In this document: positions 27,901-37,537 of the stretch, one piece after another
Position numbering within the stretch: the stretch's first letter is position 1
How the letters are laid out: every line of letters begins with the position of its first letter
From: Synechococcus sp. KORDI-49
GTDB taxonomy: Bacteria; Cyanobacteriota; Cyanobacteriia; PCC-6307; Cyanobiaceae
Assembly: GCF_000737575.1 (NCBI RefSeq)
Contig: NZ_CP006270.1
Coordinates: forward strand, 65,163 to 129,162
Length of the DNA stretch: 64,000 nt
Reading direction: 5' to 3'
The notes under the pieces: model-generated
Seen by the model: the letters and a program-made list of their open reading frames with translations, nothing else
Databases searched by the model: none
What the model was told of the DNA's origin: nothing
Position numbers and translations under genes: made by a program

Positions 27901-29613
27901 GACAGTGCGTTGCGGTTGGAGCGCCGCAGCATCGTTCTCAACGGCGACGCGCTCAACCTGGATCTGGCCTTGCGCGCCAGCAAGGCCGGGGAGTCGATCA
28001 CGATCGTGGGTGCGGTGCCGCTGCAGGCCTCTTCGCCGCTCGATGTGCAGATTGAGAGCCATGGGGATGCCCTGAATTTCTTGACCGCCCTGTCCGGCGA
28101 CTCCGTGGAGTTGAAGCGTGGCGCCATGGATCTGCGGCTGATGCTGCGCGGAACCCTTGAGCAGCCCCAGGCCAACGGCTTCCTGGTGATGGACAACCTG
28201 GATCTGAGGATCCGCGATCAGCAGCTGCGTCGCCTGCGGGCTTCGGTCCTGTTTGATTTCAACCGGCTCGAGATTCAGTCCCTGGAGGCGCAGCTGGCCT
28301 CGGGAGGTGAGCTGCGCGGCAGTGGTTCGATCGGTCTGTTCGACCCGGTGGACGAACCGGATCCGCTCACGCTGGAACTCGTCAAGGCACGCATCGAGCA
28401 GGAGGCTCTGCAGGTGGTGGCCGACGCCAAGGTGACGCTCAGCGGTGTGATCAGCCGACCGGTGATCAGCGGTGAGATCAGCCTGGATCAGGGAGGGATC
28501 CGTCCCCGTGGAGGTCTGCTGTCGCGGCTGCGCCCGGGAAGGGCTCTCCCATCCACGCTTTCACCGGGAATTCAGGATGCCAGCAGTGTTGTGGCGCCTG
28601 TTCAGCTCAACACGCTGATGCAGGAGAAGTGGGATTTCCAGGAGCCGCTTGTGCTGTTCGGCCCCGGCGTGCCCGTGGCGGCCCCGGATCAACTCAACGC
28701 TCTGCTGCCGAATCTGCCGGCGATTCAGTTCCGCAATCTGCGGCTGCGTCTGGGACCGAATCTGTCCGTGGACATGCCTCCCCTGGTGAGCTTCCGCGGC
28801 GGCGGACAGCTGCTGCTGAACGGTCCACTCGATCCCTCCCTGAAGGTGCGTGGCCTGATCCGCCTCAACAGCGGGCGCATCAGCCTCTTCTCCTCCACCT
28901 TCCGGCTGGACCACCGTGCCCCGAACGTCGCGGTGTTCACGCCGGCCCTGGGACTGGTTCCCTTCGTTGACATCGCCATGAAGTCGCGCATCTCTGATTC
29001 GGTTGGTCTGAGCACCATCGGGAGTTCTGAGTCGGGCAGCATCTTTGAGGAATCTCAGCTCGGGGCCCTGGATGCCGTCAGCAGTGTCAGCGGAGGCAAT
29101 TTCCAGCTGATACGGGTCACGGTCGAGGCCATCGGACCGGCGAATCGCCTCAGGGAAAATCTTGTCCTGCGCAGTTCGCCACGCCTGTCTCAGTCTCAGC
29201 TGCTGGCGCTGATCGGCGGCAACTCCCTGACCATGCTCTCCGGTGGGGGCGCCAGTGCTGCCCTGGCCACCGTGCTCGGCCAGTCCCTGCTGTCTCCGGT
29301 GCTGGGCACCCTCACCGACGCCATGGGACAGCGGTTGCAGGTGGCGCTCTACCCCACGTACGTCACGCCGGAGGTGAAAACGGAGGACGACCGCACCTCC
29401 GGTCGTGTTCCTCCCACCTTCGCGCTGATGACGGAGTTCGGCGTCGACATCACGGATCGCTTCGATGTCTCCGTGCTGGCGGCTCCCAACAACACCGATG
29501 TGCCACCGAAGGCCAGCGTCAGCTATCAGATCTCACCGAGCACCAGCATCTCCGGCGCGGTGGATGTCAACGGCACCTGGCAGAGCCAGTTGCAGGTGTT
29601 CTTCCGGTTCTGA
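24961..29613 (+). CDS. TamB-like translocation and assembly module protein
   Basis: A 1550-residue protein with one N-terminal membrane helix (AGLLITGGVVAGCWGL), a very long repetitive beta-rich middle, and the C-terminal TamB/DUF490 domain (residues ~1150-1550). The repeats include LRLAGSAYPRLDLTSRELAL and LHLVGDAYPRLNLISQDLSL. The protein should span the periplasm between inner and outer membranes and help outer-membrane protein insertion or lipid transport. ATG 24961 was preferred over TTG 24928. It heads a run of closely spaced plus-strand genes. Confidence 0.88.
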   Translation: MGETRRIPWSGRRLSAGLLITGGVVAGCWGLDRAAADLVARLTPSLETSISRPLGHPIELGEYRGLLPWGVAIGRSRILPAEQDRSQVSVSGLTIRFDPIASLRHWKPVLRLHLQGAVARLSRNAAGDYWILGRGLPGSQPPRLDLRYSLGPAARIELAPSGQTLLVGGRFSQNLDARTFSTALRLGWSDQKGGLRLEGRGRWDRSRLDLHGRMDGLALDRLAALVSPRDNLRISGLLDGDLRLQWRQGRPACRGSLRLRELEVRSVSLPDPLTTPQLALGCRDRTVSIARSRISSGDWTLDAVGDVILQRSLDLRLRAQRKGHDDDLDIRMDGPWAAPRWRLAGQLDLPEQVDLEGPLQIKAQLRMPWTDPAAPRVEVEDLQLQAPGARLRLAGSAYPRLDLTSRELALTPELWKDNPSLVKTLGPESAVNGGFRLSGTLQKPELAVDLRMRAGASRLHLVGDAYPRLNLISQDLSLAPPLWSAVPALRTSLGQTGTISGKLMATGPLAAPAFSLELQQGGNPFLERWNLKAGWSAASSLLVLDRFNSPLLDGSGQLPLALGANGLETGALQAGLNLKPLVLDRFSDLAGVSLGGTIAARGRLQGPLDTLRPDLALELTNPRVGALQLAERWKGRMQGAQGQDLTLALESRAHSGSLRATLGSDGWPRRVQVQREDGALELQAQGGERRYRWNAEGFPLDGLQVILAAQSRSEGLSGRLDGSGELRVSPFLLSGSLSLDQPTAFGVNFAAANLSGRLAEGAFQLQGDLQPPEGQVGFTATGRLGGALSSRADAEGLSVPWLVNLARQLRNKDPLDELERGRAEDLGRLVINTFGGSLDGQLKALALSRQALLDYERDHPQQGIDPSDLRGRVDGTAILNGPDLAGLNLDLQARGHLWLDGADRDLALQLEPFVASIQGPLRAGEGRFQLLHLPFSLLALFGPLPSTLRGALGVSGRYRLDARGGPLIDAELALEQAALGDSALRLERRSIVLNGDALNLDLALRASKAGESITIVGAVPLQASSPLDVQIESHGDALNFLTALSGDSVELKRGAMDLRLMLRGTLEQPQANGFLVMDNLDLRIRDQQLRRLRASVLFDFNRLEIQSLEAQLASGGELRGSGSIGLFDPVDEPDPLTLELVKARIEQEALQVVADAKVTLSGVISRPVISGEISLDQGGIRPRGGLLSRLRPGRALPSTLSPGIQDASSVVAPVQLNTLMQEKWDFQEPLVLFGPGVPVAAPDQLNALLPNLPAIQFRNLRLRLGPNLSVDMPPLVSFRGGGQLLLNGPLDPSLKVRGLIRLNSGRISLFSSTFRLDHRAPNVAVFTPALGLVPFVDIAMKSRISDSVGLSTIGSSESGSIFEESQLGALDAVSSVSGGNFQLIRVTVEAIGPANRLRENLVLRSSPRLSQSQLLALIGGNSLTMLSGGGASAALATVLGQSLLSPVLGTLTDAMGQRLQVALYPTYVTPEVKTEDDRTSGRVPPTFALMTEFGVDITDRFDVSVLAAPNNTDVPPKASVSYQISPSTSISGAVDVNGTWQSQLQVFFRF

Positions 29614-29616
29614 ACG

Positions 29617-30546
29617 ATGACCAGCGACGCTTCCGGACACAGCAGTTCCCAGGTGATCGGCATCGATCTCGGTGGGACGGCGATCAAGTTGGCCCGCTTC
29701 AGTCGCAGCGGCGATCTGCTGGCGGAAGCCCAGTTGCCTACACCCCAGCCAGCGGTGCCGGGGGCCGTCACCATGGCCTTGTGCGAGGCGGTGGAGGAGC
29801 TCGATCCACAGCGGCTCGCCGCTGTGGTGGGCATCGGTCTGCCGGGGCCGATGGATGCCGCGGCCCGGGTGGCCCGGGTGTGCATCAATCTCCCCGGCTG
29901 GGAGGAGGTGCCGCTGGCGGACTGGCTGGAGCCGCGACTGGAGCGCCGGGTGACCCTTGCCAACGACGGCAATTGCGCCGTGGTGGGGGAGGCCTGGCGC
30001 GGTGCGGCACAAGGCTATGGGGATGTCGTTCTCCTCACGCTGGGGACGGGGGTTGGGGGCGGAGTTCTGCTCAATGGATCCCTGTTCACCGGTCACAACG
30101 GTGCGGCAGCCGAGCCGGGCTTGATCGGGGTGGATCCGGAGGGTCCCGCCTGCAACAGCGGCAACCGCGGATCCCTCGAGCAGTTCGCCAGCATCGGGGC
30201 CCTGCGACGGCTGAGTGAACGGGAGCCCCGCGAACTGGGTCGTGCGGCGGCGGCGGGGGATCCGGAAGCCCTCGCGGTCTGGGACCGCTACGGCTCCAGC
30301 CTCGGTGTCGGGATCACATCACTGGTGTACATGTTCACGCCTCAGCTGGTGCTCCTGGGGGGCGGTCTGGCCGGAGCCGCACCGCATTTCCTTCCCGCGC
30401 TGAGACGCGAGGTGGAATCCAGGGTTCAGGCCGTGTCCCGCGAGGGGCTGAGGATCGAGGCCTGTGCCCTCGGCAATGGTGCCGGACGCCTCGGTGCGGC
30501 ACGACTCGCCCTGCAACGGCTGGGCGGGATGATGAGCGACAGCTGA
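29617..30546 (+). CDS. ROK family sugar kinase (glucokinase-like)
   Basis: A 309-residue protein starting three bases after the tamB stop. The ATP-binding loop is IGIDLGGTAIKLA, the catalytic Asp lies in LANDGNCAVVGEA, and LTLGTGVGGGVLLNG follows. The usual ROK zinc cluster (CxCGxxGCxE) is replaced by CNSGNRGSLEQ, which keeps one Cys and the Glu. Activity on glucose or another hexose is likely but unproven. A second, unrelated glucokinase gene lies near 38 kb. Confidence 0.85.
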   Translation: MTSDASGHSSSQVIGIDLGGTAIKLARFSRSGDLLAEAQLPTPQPAVPGAVTMALCEAVEELDPQRLAAVVGIGLPGPMDAAARVARVCINLPGWEEVPLADWLEPRLERRVTLANDGNCAVVGEAWRGAAQGYGDVVLLTLGTGVGGGVLLNGSLFTGHNGAAAEPGLIGVDPEGPACNSGNRGSLEQFASIGALRRLSEREPRELGRAAAAGDPEALAVWDRYGSSLGVGITSLVYMFTPQLVLLGGGLAGAAPHFLPALRREVESRVQAVSREGLRIEACALGNGAGRLGAARLALQRLGGMMSDS

Positions 30547-30558
30547 CTCTGATCCGCC

Positions 30559-31866
30559 ATGACCACCGTCCCCGAGCCTTCTGCGGAGCTGCTGCAGCGG
30601 GCGGCTGCCGTGCGTCTGGCGGCCGTGGACCTGGGACAGACCGATGACGGCCAGCGGGCCGCGGCACTCCAGGCCATGGCGGATGCCCTGGACGATCGGG
30701 CCGCGGCGATCGTGGCGGCCAACCGCGAGGATCTGGAGCGCTCAGCCGCTGAGGGACTGGCGCCGGCCCTGATGGCGCGCCTCAAGCTTGATGCCACGAA
30801 GCTGGCCGGGGCGATCGAAGGAGTGCGCAAGGTGGCGGCCCTGGAGGACCCGCTCGGCCGCAGGCAGCTTCATCGCGAGTTGGATCAGGGGCTTGTGCTG
30901 GAGCGGATCACCGTTCCGCTGGGGGTGGTGGGCGTCATCTTCGAGGCCAGGCCGGATGCCGTCATGCAGATCGCCTCACTGGCGATCCGCTCGGGAAACG
31001 GTGCCATCCTCAAAGGCGGCAGCGAGGCGCGCTGCACCAACGAGGCCGTGATGGAGGCCCTGAAGCACGGGCTGAGCAGCAGTGACGTGTCGGCTGATGC
31101 CCTGACGCTGCTCACCACCCGCCAGGAGAGCCTGGCGCTGCTGCGCCTCGATGGGTTGGTGGATCTGATCATTCCGCGCGGCAGCAATGAGCTGGTCCGT
31201 TTCATCCAGGACAACACCCGGATTCCAGTGCTCGGCCATGCCGATGGCATCTGCCATCTTTACGTCGATGCAGCGGCCGATGTGGCCCAGGCACTGCGGG
31301 TGGCCATCGACAGCAAGACGCAGTACCCGGCCGCCTGCAACGCCATCGAGACCCTGCTGGTGCACGAGGCGATCGCGCCGGCGTTTCTGGCCGAAGCGGT
31401 CCCGGCCTTTCGGGATGCCGGTGTGACCCTGCGGGGAGATGCTGCCAGTCAGGCTCTCGGCGTGGAGGCGGCCGCCAGTGAGGAGGACTGGCGCACGGAA
31501 TATCTCGATCTGGTGCTCGCGGTGCGGGTGGTTCCCGACATGGACTCCGCCATGGAGCACATCCGTCGCTTCGGCTCGCGCCACACCGAGGCGATCGTCA
31601 CCGGTGATGCGGCGGTCGCCGACCGGTTCCTGGCGGCAGTGGACAGTTCCGGTGTGTATCACAACTGCTCCACGCGCTTCGCCGATGGTTTCCGTTACGG
31701 CTTCGGAGCCGAGGTGGGCATCAGCACCCAGACGCTTCCTCCGCGCGGCCCCGTCGGTCTTGAGGGTCTGGTGACCTATCGCTACCGCCTGCGGGGAGAC
31801 GGTCACATCGCCGCGGACTTCTCCTCCGGTGCCCGCCAGTTCAGCCACAGCGACCTGCCCCTTTGA
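30559..31866 (+). CDS. proA: Gamma-glutamyl phosphate reductase
   Basis: A 435-residue aldehyde-dehydrogenase-fold enzyme, the second step of proline synthesis. The cofactor region [20 protein letters not shown] and the loop [14 protein letters not shown] are intact. The catalytic Cys is in [14 protein letters not shown]. The C-terminal [14 protein letters not shown] with [13 protein letters not shown] is the ProA signature. Its TGA overlaps the folB start by three bases. Confidence 0.96.
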   Translation: MTTVPEPSAELLQRAAAVRLAAVDLGQTDDGQRAAALQAMADALDDRAAAIVAANREDLERSAAEGLAPALMARLKLDATKLAGAIEGVRKVAALEDPLGRRQLHRELDQGLVLERITVPLGVVGVIFEARPDAVMQIASLAIRSGNGAILKGGSEARCTNEAVMEALKHGLSSSDVSADALTLLTTRQESLALLRLDGLVDLIIPRGSNELVRFIQDNTRIPVLGHADGICHLYVDAAADVAQALRVAIDSKTQYPAACNAIETLLVHEAIAPAFLAEAVPAFRDAGVTLRGDAASQALGVEAAASEEDWRTEYLDLVLAVRVVPDMDSAMEHIRRFGSRHTEAIVTGDAAVADRFLAAVDSSGVYHNCSTRFADGFRYGFGAEVGISTQTLPPRGPVGLEGLVTYRYRLRGDGHIAADFSSGARQFSHSDLPL

Positions 31867-32246
31867 CTGATCTCGATGCCCTTCACATCCGTGAGCTGAG
31901 GCTCTGGGCCCACGTTGGGGTGCTGGAGCACGAGCGTCGCGATGGGCAATGGTTCCGCCTCGACATCACGCTGTCTCTCGATCTGAGCCGCCCCGCAGCC
32001 GATGACGATCTCAGCGGCAGCGTGGATTACAACCGCACGATCGCTGCACTGCAGGAGCTGGCCGCAGGTCTGCGCTGCCTGACGATCGAGCACTTCAGTG
32101 AGCAGGTGCTGGATCGGCTGGAGAGCCTTCACGGCCCGCTGCCCGTCTGGCTGCGGCTCTGCAAGTGCGCTCCTCCCGTCTCCGGTTTCGATGGCTGGGT
32201 TGCCGTGGAGCGCGTCCGTCACGGGGCATCCCGACCGACGGCATGA
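31863..32246 (+). CDS. folB: Dihydroneopterin aldolase
   Basis: A 127-residue T-fold enzyme of folate synthesis, converting dihydroneopterin to 6-hydroxymethyl-dihydropterin. It shows [20 protein letters not shown] with the substrate Glu, [15 protein letters not shown] and [17 protein letters not shown] at 31863 overlapping the proA stop is the best start; no ATG is available nearby. Its stop overlaps the next ATG (ATGA). Confidence 0.92.
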   Translation: MTDLDALHIRELRLWAHVGVLEHERRDGQWFRLDITLSLDLSRPAADDDLSGSVDYNRTIAALQELAAGLRCLTIEHFSEQVLDRLESLHGPLPVWLRLCKCAPPVSGFDGWVAVERVRHGASRPTA

Positions 32247-32839
32247 GTGCGTCTCCGCCCCTGGTGCTGATGCATGGTCTCTGGGACACCCCGCGGTTGT
32301 TCCGGCGGTTGATTCAGGCCCTCGATCAACCGGAGCGGCCGCTGCTGGCCCCCCATCTTCCCCACGGTCTGGGTCATGTCCCGTTGCGCGTTCTGGCTGG
32401 CCGTCTGGACCGGCAGATCCGGGAACGGTTCGGGGATGACACGCCGATCGATCTGCTCGGTTTCTCGATGGGGGGCGTGATCAGTCGCATCTGGCTGCAG
32501 GAGCTCGCCGGCGCCCAGCGAACGCGCCGCTTCTTCAGTGTCGGCAGCCCCCAGAACGGCACCCTGGCCGCGATGGCGGTGCCGCGGCCGCTGCTGGCGG
32601 GTGCGGCAGACATGAAGATCGGCAGTGATCTGCTGCGGGACCTGAACCGTGATCCCCAGGCCCTGGCGGCGGTGTCCTGCCGCAGCTACACCTGCCGCTG
32701 GGATCTGATGGTGTGTCCCGGATGGTGGGCCGTGCTTCCGCAGGGGAGCCGTTGTGAACTGCCGGTCTGGACCCACCAGCAGATGATCTCCCATCCCGAT
32801 GCCCTGCGCATCCTGCGGAGGGATCTGCGCCTGCCCTGA
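32243..32839 (+). CDS. Lipase-like alpha/beta hydrolase
   Basis: A 198-residue protein from ATG 32243. The oxyanion-hole segment LVLMHGLWDTPRLF is at the N terminus. The nucleophile elbow GFSMGGVIS follows near residue 75, and a late His in WTHQQMISHPD completes a plausible triad. This is the layout of small bacterial lipases or acyltransferases. It closes the tamB-ROK-proA-folB run and is convergent with the M3 peptidase. Confidence 0.8.
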   Translation: MSASPPLVLMHGLWDTPRLFRRLIQALDQPERPLLAPHLPHGLGHVPLRVLAGRLDRQIRERFGDDTPIDLLGFSMGGVISRIWLQELAGAQRTRRFFSVGSPQNGTLAAMAVPRPLLAGAADMKIGSDLLRDLNRDPQALAAVSCRSYTCRWDLMVCPGWWAVLPQGSRCELPVWTHQQMISHPDALRILRRDLRLP

Positions 32840-32842
32840 GGT

Positions 32843-34945
32843 TCAGGCGGCCTGGAGGCCGGAGTGACGGATCAGGGCGGCGGTGCTGGCGGAACGTCCC
32901 CGGAAGGCCTGGAACACCTCGGCAGGTGCACGGCTGCCACCGAGGCTCAGCACGGTGTCGCGGAAGCGGGCCCCAGTGGCCCGCACCTGCTGCTCCTGAT
33001 CGAGACCGACCTCCTCGAAGGCGGCGAAGGCATCAGCGCTGAGCACCTCGGCCCACTTGTAGGAGTAGTACCCGGCGGCGTAGCCACCGGCGAAGATGTG
33101 GCCGAAGGCGCAGAGGAACTGATCCTCCGGAATCGGCGCGATCACGGTGGTGGTCTCGGCGATCGAACGGCGCAGCTCGTCGGGGCTTGTGCCCGAGGCT
33201 GGAGTCCAGCTGCTGTGCAGGCGCAGATCGGTTAGGGCGAAATGCACCTGGCGCAGGGTTGCGAGCCCGGCGTTGAACGTGCGGCTGAGCAGCAGTTTTC
33301 TGTATTCCTCTTCAGGCAGTGGTTCGCCGGTCTGCCAGTGCCGGGCCATGCCCATCAGGGTGGAGCGATCCAGGCACCAGTTCTCCATGAACTGGCTTGG
33401 CAGTTCAACGGCATCCCACTCGACATTGTTGATGCCCGCTGCCTCCGGCTCCTCCACGGTGGTGAGCATGTGCTGGAGTCCGTGGCCGAATTCGTGGAAG
33501 AGGGTCTCGACCTCCTCGAAACTCATCAGGCTTGGGGCCTCACCCACCGGGGGGGTCTGGTTGCAGATGAGGTAGGCCACCGGCAGCACCGGCTCGCCAT
33601 CCGCTGACCGGCTGCGTCCGAGACACTCATCCATCCAGGCTCCACCGCGTTTGCTGGCGGGACGGCTGAAGGGGTCGAGATAGAAGGCCGCAACCGGCGC
33701 TCCGTCACGACCGTGCACGCGGAAATAGCGCACGTCCGGATGCCAGATGGGTGCGTCTCCATCGGCGGCCCGGATCTCCACATCGAACAGGCGGTTGCAG
33801 AGTCCGAACAGACCCTCGAGCACCTGAGGCAGGGGGAACCAGGGGCGAAGCGCCTCCTGGTCGAGATCGAAGCGTTCACGACGCAGCTGTTCGGACCAGT
33901 AGGGCACGTCCCAGGCGGCGAGCGTCTCCGCTTCGGCAGCTCCCTGGCGTGCTGCGCAGGCTTTCAGTTCCGCCAGCTCCCGTTCCGCTGCAGGGAAGGC
34001 TGCCGCGCGCAGCTCTTCGAGCAGCGCTTCCACGGCGTCGACATCGTCCGCCATCTTCGCGGCCAGGCTGACGTCGGCCCAGTGGCGATAGCCGAGGCGT
34101 TCAGCCTGTTCCGTCCGGAGGCTGAGGATCTCCTCGATCAGTGCACGGTTGTCGAGGTCTCCATCGCTGGCCCGGCTGACGTGGGCGCGATAGACGGTTT
34201 CGCGCAGGTCACGGTTCTCAGCGTGAGTCAGGAACGGCAGATAGCGGGGCATGTCGAGTCCCAGCAACCAGGGGCCGGAGGAGGCCGTGGCATCGGTTTC
34301 CCCAGCCTCTCTGGCCGCGGCCGCCAGGGCATCCAGGGCCCGTGGCGGTAAGCCGGCCACCTGCTCGGGATCCCTGAGCATCAGGGTCCATTGCTGGGTG
34401 GCATCCAGCACGTGATTGCTGAACTGGGTGGATAACGCTGCCAGGCGCTCACTGGACGTGTTGAAGGCGGACTGCACATCCGGCGCAAGGCCGACACCGC
34501 GGTGGCGCATCGAGAGCAGTTCCGCCGCGAGGATCCGTTGCCTTGTCTCGCTCAGGGGCTCCGCCGGTTGGTCGCGCAGCCGTTGCAGCGCCCGATGCAG
34601 CACCTGACTCTGGCCGAGTCGGTTGCCGAGACGAACGACTTCGGGCTGTTGAGCAGCGTGAGCTTCCCGCAGATCCTTGGAATTGCAGACCCCGTTGAGG
34701 TGGGACACAACGCCCCAGCTCCAGCGCAGCCGTTCGCCGATCCGTTGCATCGGGATCATCACGGCATCCCAGGGCAGGGGAGCATCGCTGTTCAGGGCTT
34801 GATCCAGCGACTGTTCCAGGGCGCTGAACTCGTCGTTGAGCGCTTTGAGCAGAGCCGGAACATCGCGGCTCACCATCTCAGGGTTGATGGCGCTGTACTG
34901 AGGAAGGCCTTCCCCGCGCAGCAGAGGAGAGAGTGTCGCGGTCAT
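32843..34945 (-). CDS. prlC: M3 family oligopeptidase (PrlC/oligopeptidase A type)
   Basis: A 700-residue cytosolic zinc peptidase that degrades short peptides, including cleaved signal peptides. The zinc motif HEFGHGLQHML lies near residue 480 with a second-sphere Glu in NNVEWDAVELPSQFME. ASKRGGAWMDE and the late YYSYKWAEVLSADAF are M3 hallmarks. The ATG start is separated by one base from the upstream ndhD stop on the same strand. Confidence 0.92.
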   Translation of the reverse strand: MTATLSPLLRGEGLPQYSAINPEMVSRDVPALLKALNDEFSALEQSLDQALNSDAPLPWDAVMIPMQRIGERLRWSWGVVSHLNGVCNSKDLREAHAAQQPEVVRLGNRLGQSQVLHRALQRLRDQPAEPLSETRQRILAAELLSMRHRGVGLAPDVQSAFNTSSERLAALSTQFSNHVLDATQQWTLMLRDPEQVAGLPPRALDALAAAAREAGETDATASSGPWLLGLDMPRYLPFLTHAENRDLRETVYRAHVSRASDGDLDNRALIEEILSLRTEQAERLGYRHWADVSLAAKMADDVDAVEALLEELRAAAFPAAERELAELKACAARQGAAEAETLAAWDVPYWSEQLRRERFDLDQEALRPWFPLPQVLEGLFGLCNRLFDVEIRAADGDAPIWHPDVRYFRVHGRDGAPVAAFYLDPFSRPASKRGGAWMDECLGRSRSADGEPVLPVAYLICNQTPPVGEAPSLMSFEEVETLFHEFGHGLQHMLTTVEEPEAAGINNVEWDAVELPSQFMENWCLDRSTLMGMARHWQTGEPLPEEEYRKLLLSRTFNAGLATLRQVHFALTDLRLHSSWTPASGTSPDELRRSIAETTTVIAPIPEDQFLCAFGHIFAGGYAAGYYSYKWAEVLSADAFAAFEEVGLDQEQQVRATGARFRDTVLSLGGSRAPAEVFQAFRGRSASTAALIRHSGLQAA

Positions 34946-34946
34946 A

Positions 34947-36518
34947 TCAGCCGAGGGGGAGACGGTTGATCAGGGCCATCAGGCTGAGACTGCTCAGCTG
35001 GTTGGCCAGAGCATCGGTGGAGGCTTCGTAGAGATCCATGGCCACCCGTGGCCAGATGCCGATCACGAGGGTGGGCACCAGCAGGCTGAGACCGATCACC
35101 AGCTCGCGGGGATGCATGTCCTCCACACTCGCCAGTGCCGGGATCCTCGGACCGAAGAAGACCCGCCGGCACATCGAGAGCAGGTAGATGGGCGTCAGCA
35201 CGAGCCCGATGGCCGCCATCAGCACGGTGATGGCTCGGAACAGGGACGTGAAGTTCTCCTGGCTGGTGATGCCGAGGAACACGGTGATCTCGCTGATGAA
35301 CCCGCTCATGCCTGGCAGGGCGAGCGACGCTAGCGAGCTGGCCAGAAAGAAGGCGAAGGTGATCGGCAGTGCCTTGGCAAGGCCTCCCATGTTGGGAATC
35401 GACAGCGTCTTGGTGCGTTCGTAGAAAACGCCGGTCACGAAGAACATCGCTGCGGCGATCAGACCGTGACTCACCATCTGGAGCATCGCTCCGCTGACGC
35501 CGAGAGCATTGACGGCCCCGATGCCGAGGAGAACGAAGCCCATGTGGCTCACCGAGCTGCAGGCGATCCGCCGTTTGACGTTGTCCTGAGCGAAGGCGTT
35601 CAGGGCTCCGTAAATGATGTTGACGATGCCGATGATCACCAGCGCGGGGGCGAGGGTGAGGTGGGCGTCCGGAAGCATCTGGACGTTGAACCGCAGCAGC
35701 GCGTAGCCACCCATCTTCAACAGCACTCCGGCCAGCAGCATCGACACCGGCGCATTCGCCTCGCCATGGGCATCGGGAAGCCAGGTGTGCAGAGGGAACA
35801 TCGGCAGTTTCACGCCGAAACCCACCAGGAAGCCGAGGTAGCAGAGCAATCCGAAGCTGCCGCCGGGGGAGCGGGCCGCCAGCTCGGTGAGATTCAGGGT
35901 GAACTCGTCTCCGGAGAGGGCGAGGGCCAGGCCGCTGATCAGGATCAGCAGCGATGCAAGCGCTGTGTAGAGGATGAATTTCGTGGCCGCGTATTGCCGG
36001 TTCTGCCCTCCCCAGATGGCGATCAGGAGGTAAACCGGGACCAGCTCGAGTTCCCAGGCCAGGAAGAACAGCAGGAAATCCTGGGACAGAAAGACAATGC
36101 CCTGGGCTGATGCCTGCACCAGCAGCAGGGCGAAATACAGGCGCGATTTCTGCTCCACAGACCAGCTGGCCGCGACGGACAGCAGGGTGACGAGACCGCT
36201 GAGCACCACGAGGGGGGCGGACAGACCATCGGCCCCGAGGGACCATTCCAGGCCGATCACGGGCAACCAGTTGACCCGCTCCACCAGTTGAAGGCCGTCG
36301 ATGGAGGGATCGAAACGGGTGGCGAAAACCACCAGCATCAGCAGCAGATCGACCAGAAGCACCGCCAGGGCCAGGTTTCGCGGCCATGGAGACGGTCGAT
36401 CGTCATCCCCGGGAAGCAGGGGCATGAACAGGGCACCGGCGGCCGGTAACAGGACGATCAGGGAGAGCCAGGGAAACGTCGCTTCGGATGTGGCGGCTTG
36501 CGCTAGCCCAACGTCCAT
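34947..36518 (-). CDS. ndhD: NAD(P)H-quinone oxidoreductase chain 4 (NdhD)
   Basis: A 523-residue proton-pumping subunit of thylakoid NDH-1 with about 14 helices. Key segments are [16 protein letters not shown] (the conserved Glu), [32 protein letters not shown] with a conserved Lys, and [13 protein letters not shown]. The [14 protein letters not shown] stretch resembles the NdhD1/D2 respiratory-cyclic type more than the CO2-uptake types, from memory of the families. The ATG start is at 36518. Confidence 0.93.
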   Translation of the reverse strand: MDVGLAQAATSEATFPWLSLIVLLPAAGALFMPLLPGDDDRPSPWPRNLALAVLLVDLLLMLVVFATRFDPSIDGLQLVERVNWLPVIGLEWSLGADGLSAPLVVLSGLVTLLSVAASWSVEQKSRLYFALLLVQASAQGIVFLSQDFLLFFLAWELELVPVYLLIAIWGGQNRQYAATKFILYTALASLLILISGLALALSGDEFTLNLTELAARSPGGSFGLLCYLGFLVGFGVKLPMFPLHTWLPDAHGEANAPVSMLLAGVLLKMGGYALLRFNVQMLPDAHLTLAPALVIIGIVNIIYGALNAFAQDNVKRRIACSSVSHMGFVLLGIGAVNALGVSGAMLQMVSHGLIAAAMFFVTGVFYERTKTLSIPNMGGLAKALPITFAFFLASSLASLALPGMSGFISEITVFLGITSQENFTSLFRAITVLMAAIGLVLTPIYLLSMCRRVFFGPRIPALASVEDMHPRELVIGLSLLVPTLVIGIWPRVAMDLYEASTDALANQLSSLSLMALINRLPLG

Positions 36519-36575
36519 CCCGTGTCCGCAATCTTTAACAAACCTAACAGGGCTGGATCAGTGATTTGGGTACAA

Positions 36576-37523
36576 CTACCCATCTTCTGCCGGCTGCCAG
36601 TGGCTGCCGGCGGTCTGGAGGTTCAGCACCGGAGCGCGGCTGGCCACGCCTGCCGCCTCCCAGGCTTTCACCATGGCCCGGCTGACGGCGTTGCCGCAGT
36701 CCTCGGAGCAGAGCGCCAGAACGCTGGGGCCGGCGCCGCTGATGGCGCACCCCCAGGCGCCCGCCTCGAGCGCCGCCGCCTTTACCTGGTCGCCACCCTT
36801 GATCAGCCGCCAGCGGTAGGGCTCGTGCAGCCGGTCGTGCATGCCATCGGCGATCAGATCGCCGTTGCCGGTGCGCAGTCCCTGCAGCAACAGGGTGAGT
36901 GCCCCCAGGTTCACGACGGCATCGCTGACGGGGATCGCTTTCGGCATGGCGCGACGCGCCTCGCTGGTGCTCAGACGGATCGAGGGGATCGCGACCACCG
37001 CTTTCACCGTGCTGATCCATTCGCAGCGCACCACCCGCCAACGCTGAGAGGCCGCCTTCGCGGTCATGCAGAGCCCCCCTAGCAGGGAAGGAACCACATT
37101 GTCCGGATGTCCCTCGATGTCGATGGCCAGCTCCAGCAGTTTCTCCTTGCTGAGCGGTTCACCCACCAGGGCATTTGCACCCATCAGCCCGGCCACGATC
37201 GCCGTGGCACTGCTTCCCAGCCCCCGCGCCGGCGGCACCGCGAGACGCACCCGGGCTTCCAGGGCGACCGGTTCCATGTCAGCGGCTTTCCAGACGCGCT
37301 GGGCGGCTCGGTACACGAGGTTGTCGGGCCCACCGCGCAGATGGCTGCCCTCCGTGCCCTCGATGATCAGCTCGAAGCGTTCCCCATTGCCCTCGATGCG
37401 TCGCATCGCGAAGCGGTTGTTCAGATCAAGGGCCGCGCCGAGGCAGTCGAAGCCCGGACCGAGGTTGGCGGTGGTCGCCGGGACGTCCACCACCACTTTC
37501 TGACCGATGCGCGGCTGCGCCAT
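36576..37523 (-). CDS. thrB: Homoserine kinase
   Basis: A 315-residue GHMP kinase phosphorylating homoserine for threonine synthesis. The N-terminal VPATTANLGPGFDCLGAAL, the ATP loop PPARGLGSSATAIVAG and the C-terminal GCAISGAGPSVLAL define it. It is followed by no other threonine gene here. It shares strand and close spacing with glk. Confidence 0.95.
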   Translation of the reverse strand: MAQPRIGQKVVVDVPATTANLGPGFDCLGAALDLNNRFAMRRIEGNGERFELIIEGTEGSHLRGGPDNLVYRAAQRVWKAADMEPVALEARVRLAVPPARGLGSSATAIVAGLMGANALVGEPLSKEKLLELAIDIEGHPDNVVPSLLGGLCMTAKAASQRWRVVRCEWISTVKAVVAIPSIRLSTSEARRAMPKAIPVSDAVVNLGALTLLLQGLRTGNGDLIADGMHDRLHEPYRWRLIKGGDQVKAAALEAGAWGCAISGAGPSVLALCSEDCGNAVSRAMVKAWEAAGVASRAPVLNLQTAGSHWQPAEDG

Positions 37524-37537
37524 CCCAGCTGAACTGC

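Noticed and set aside
34942-36387. 481-residue minus-strand open frame
   Set aside because: It overlaps ndhD in a shifted frame. The ndhD frame contains all NdhD helices and motifs, and this one is Arg/Pro/Gly-rich noise.
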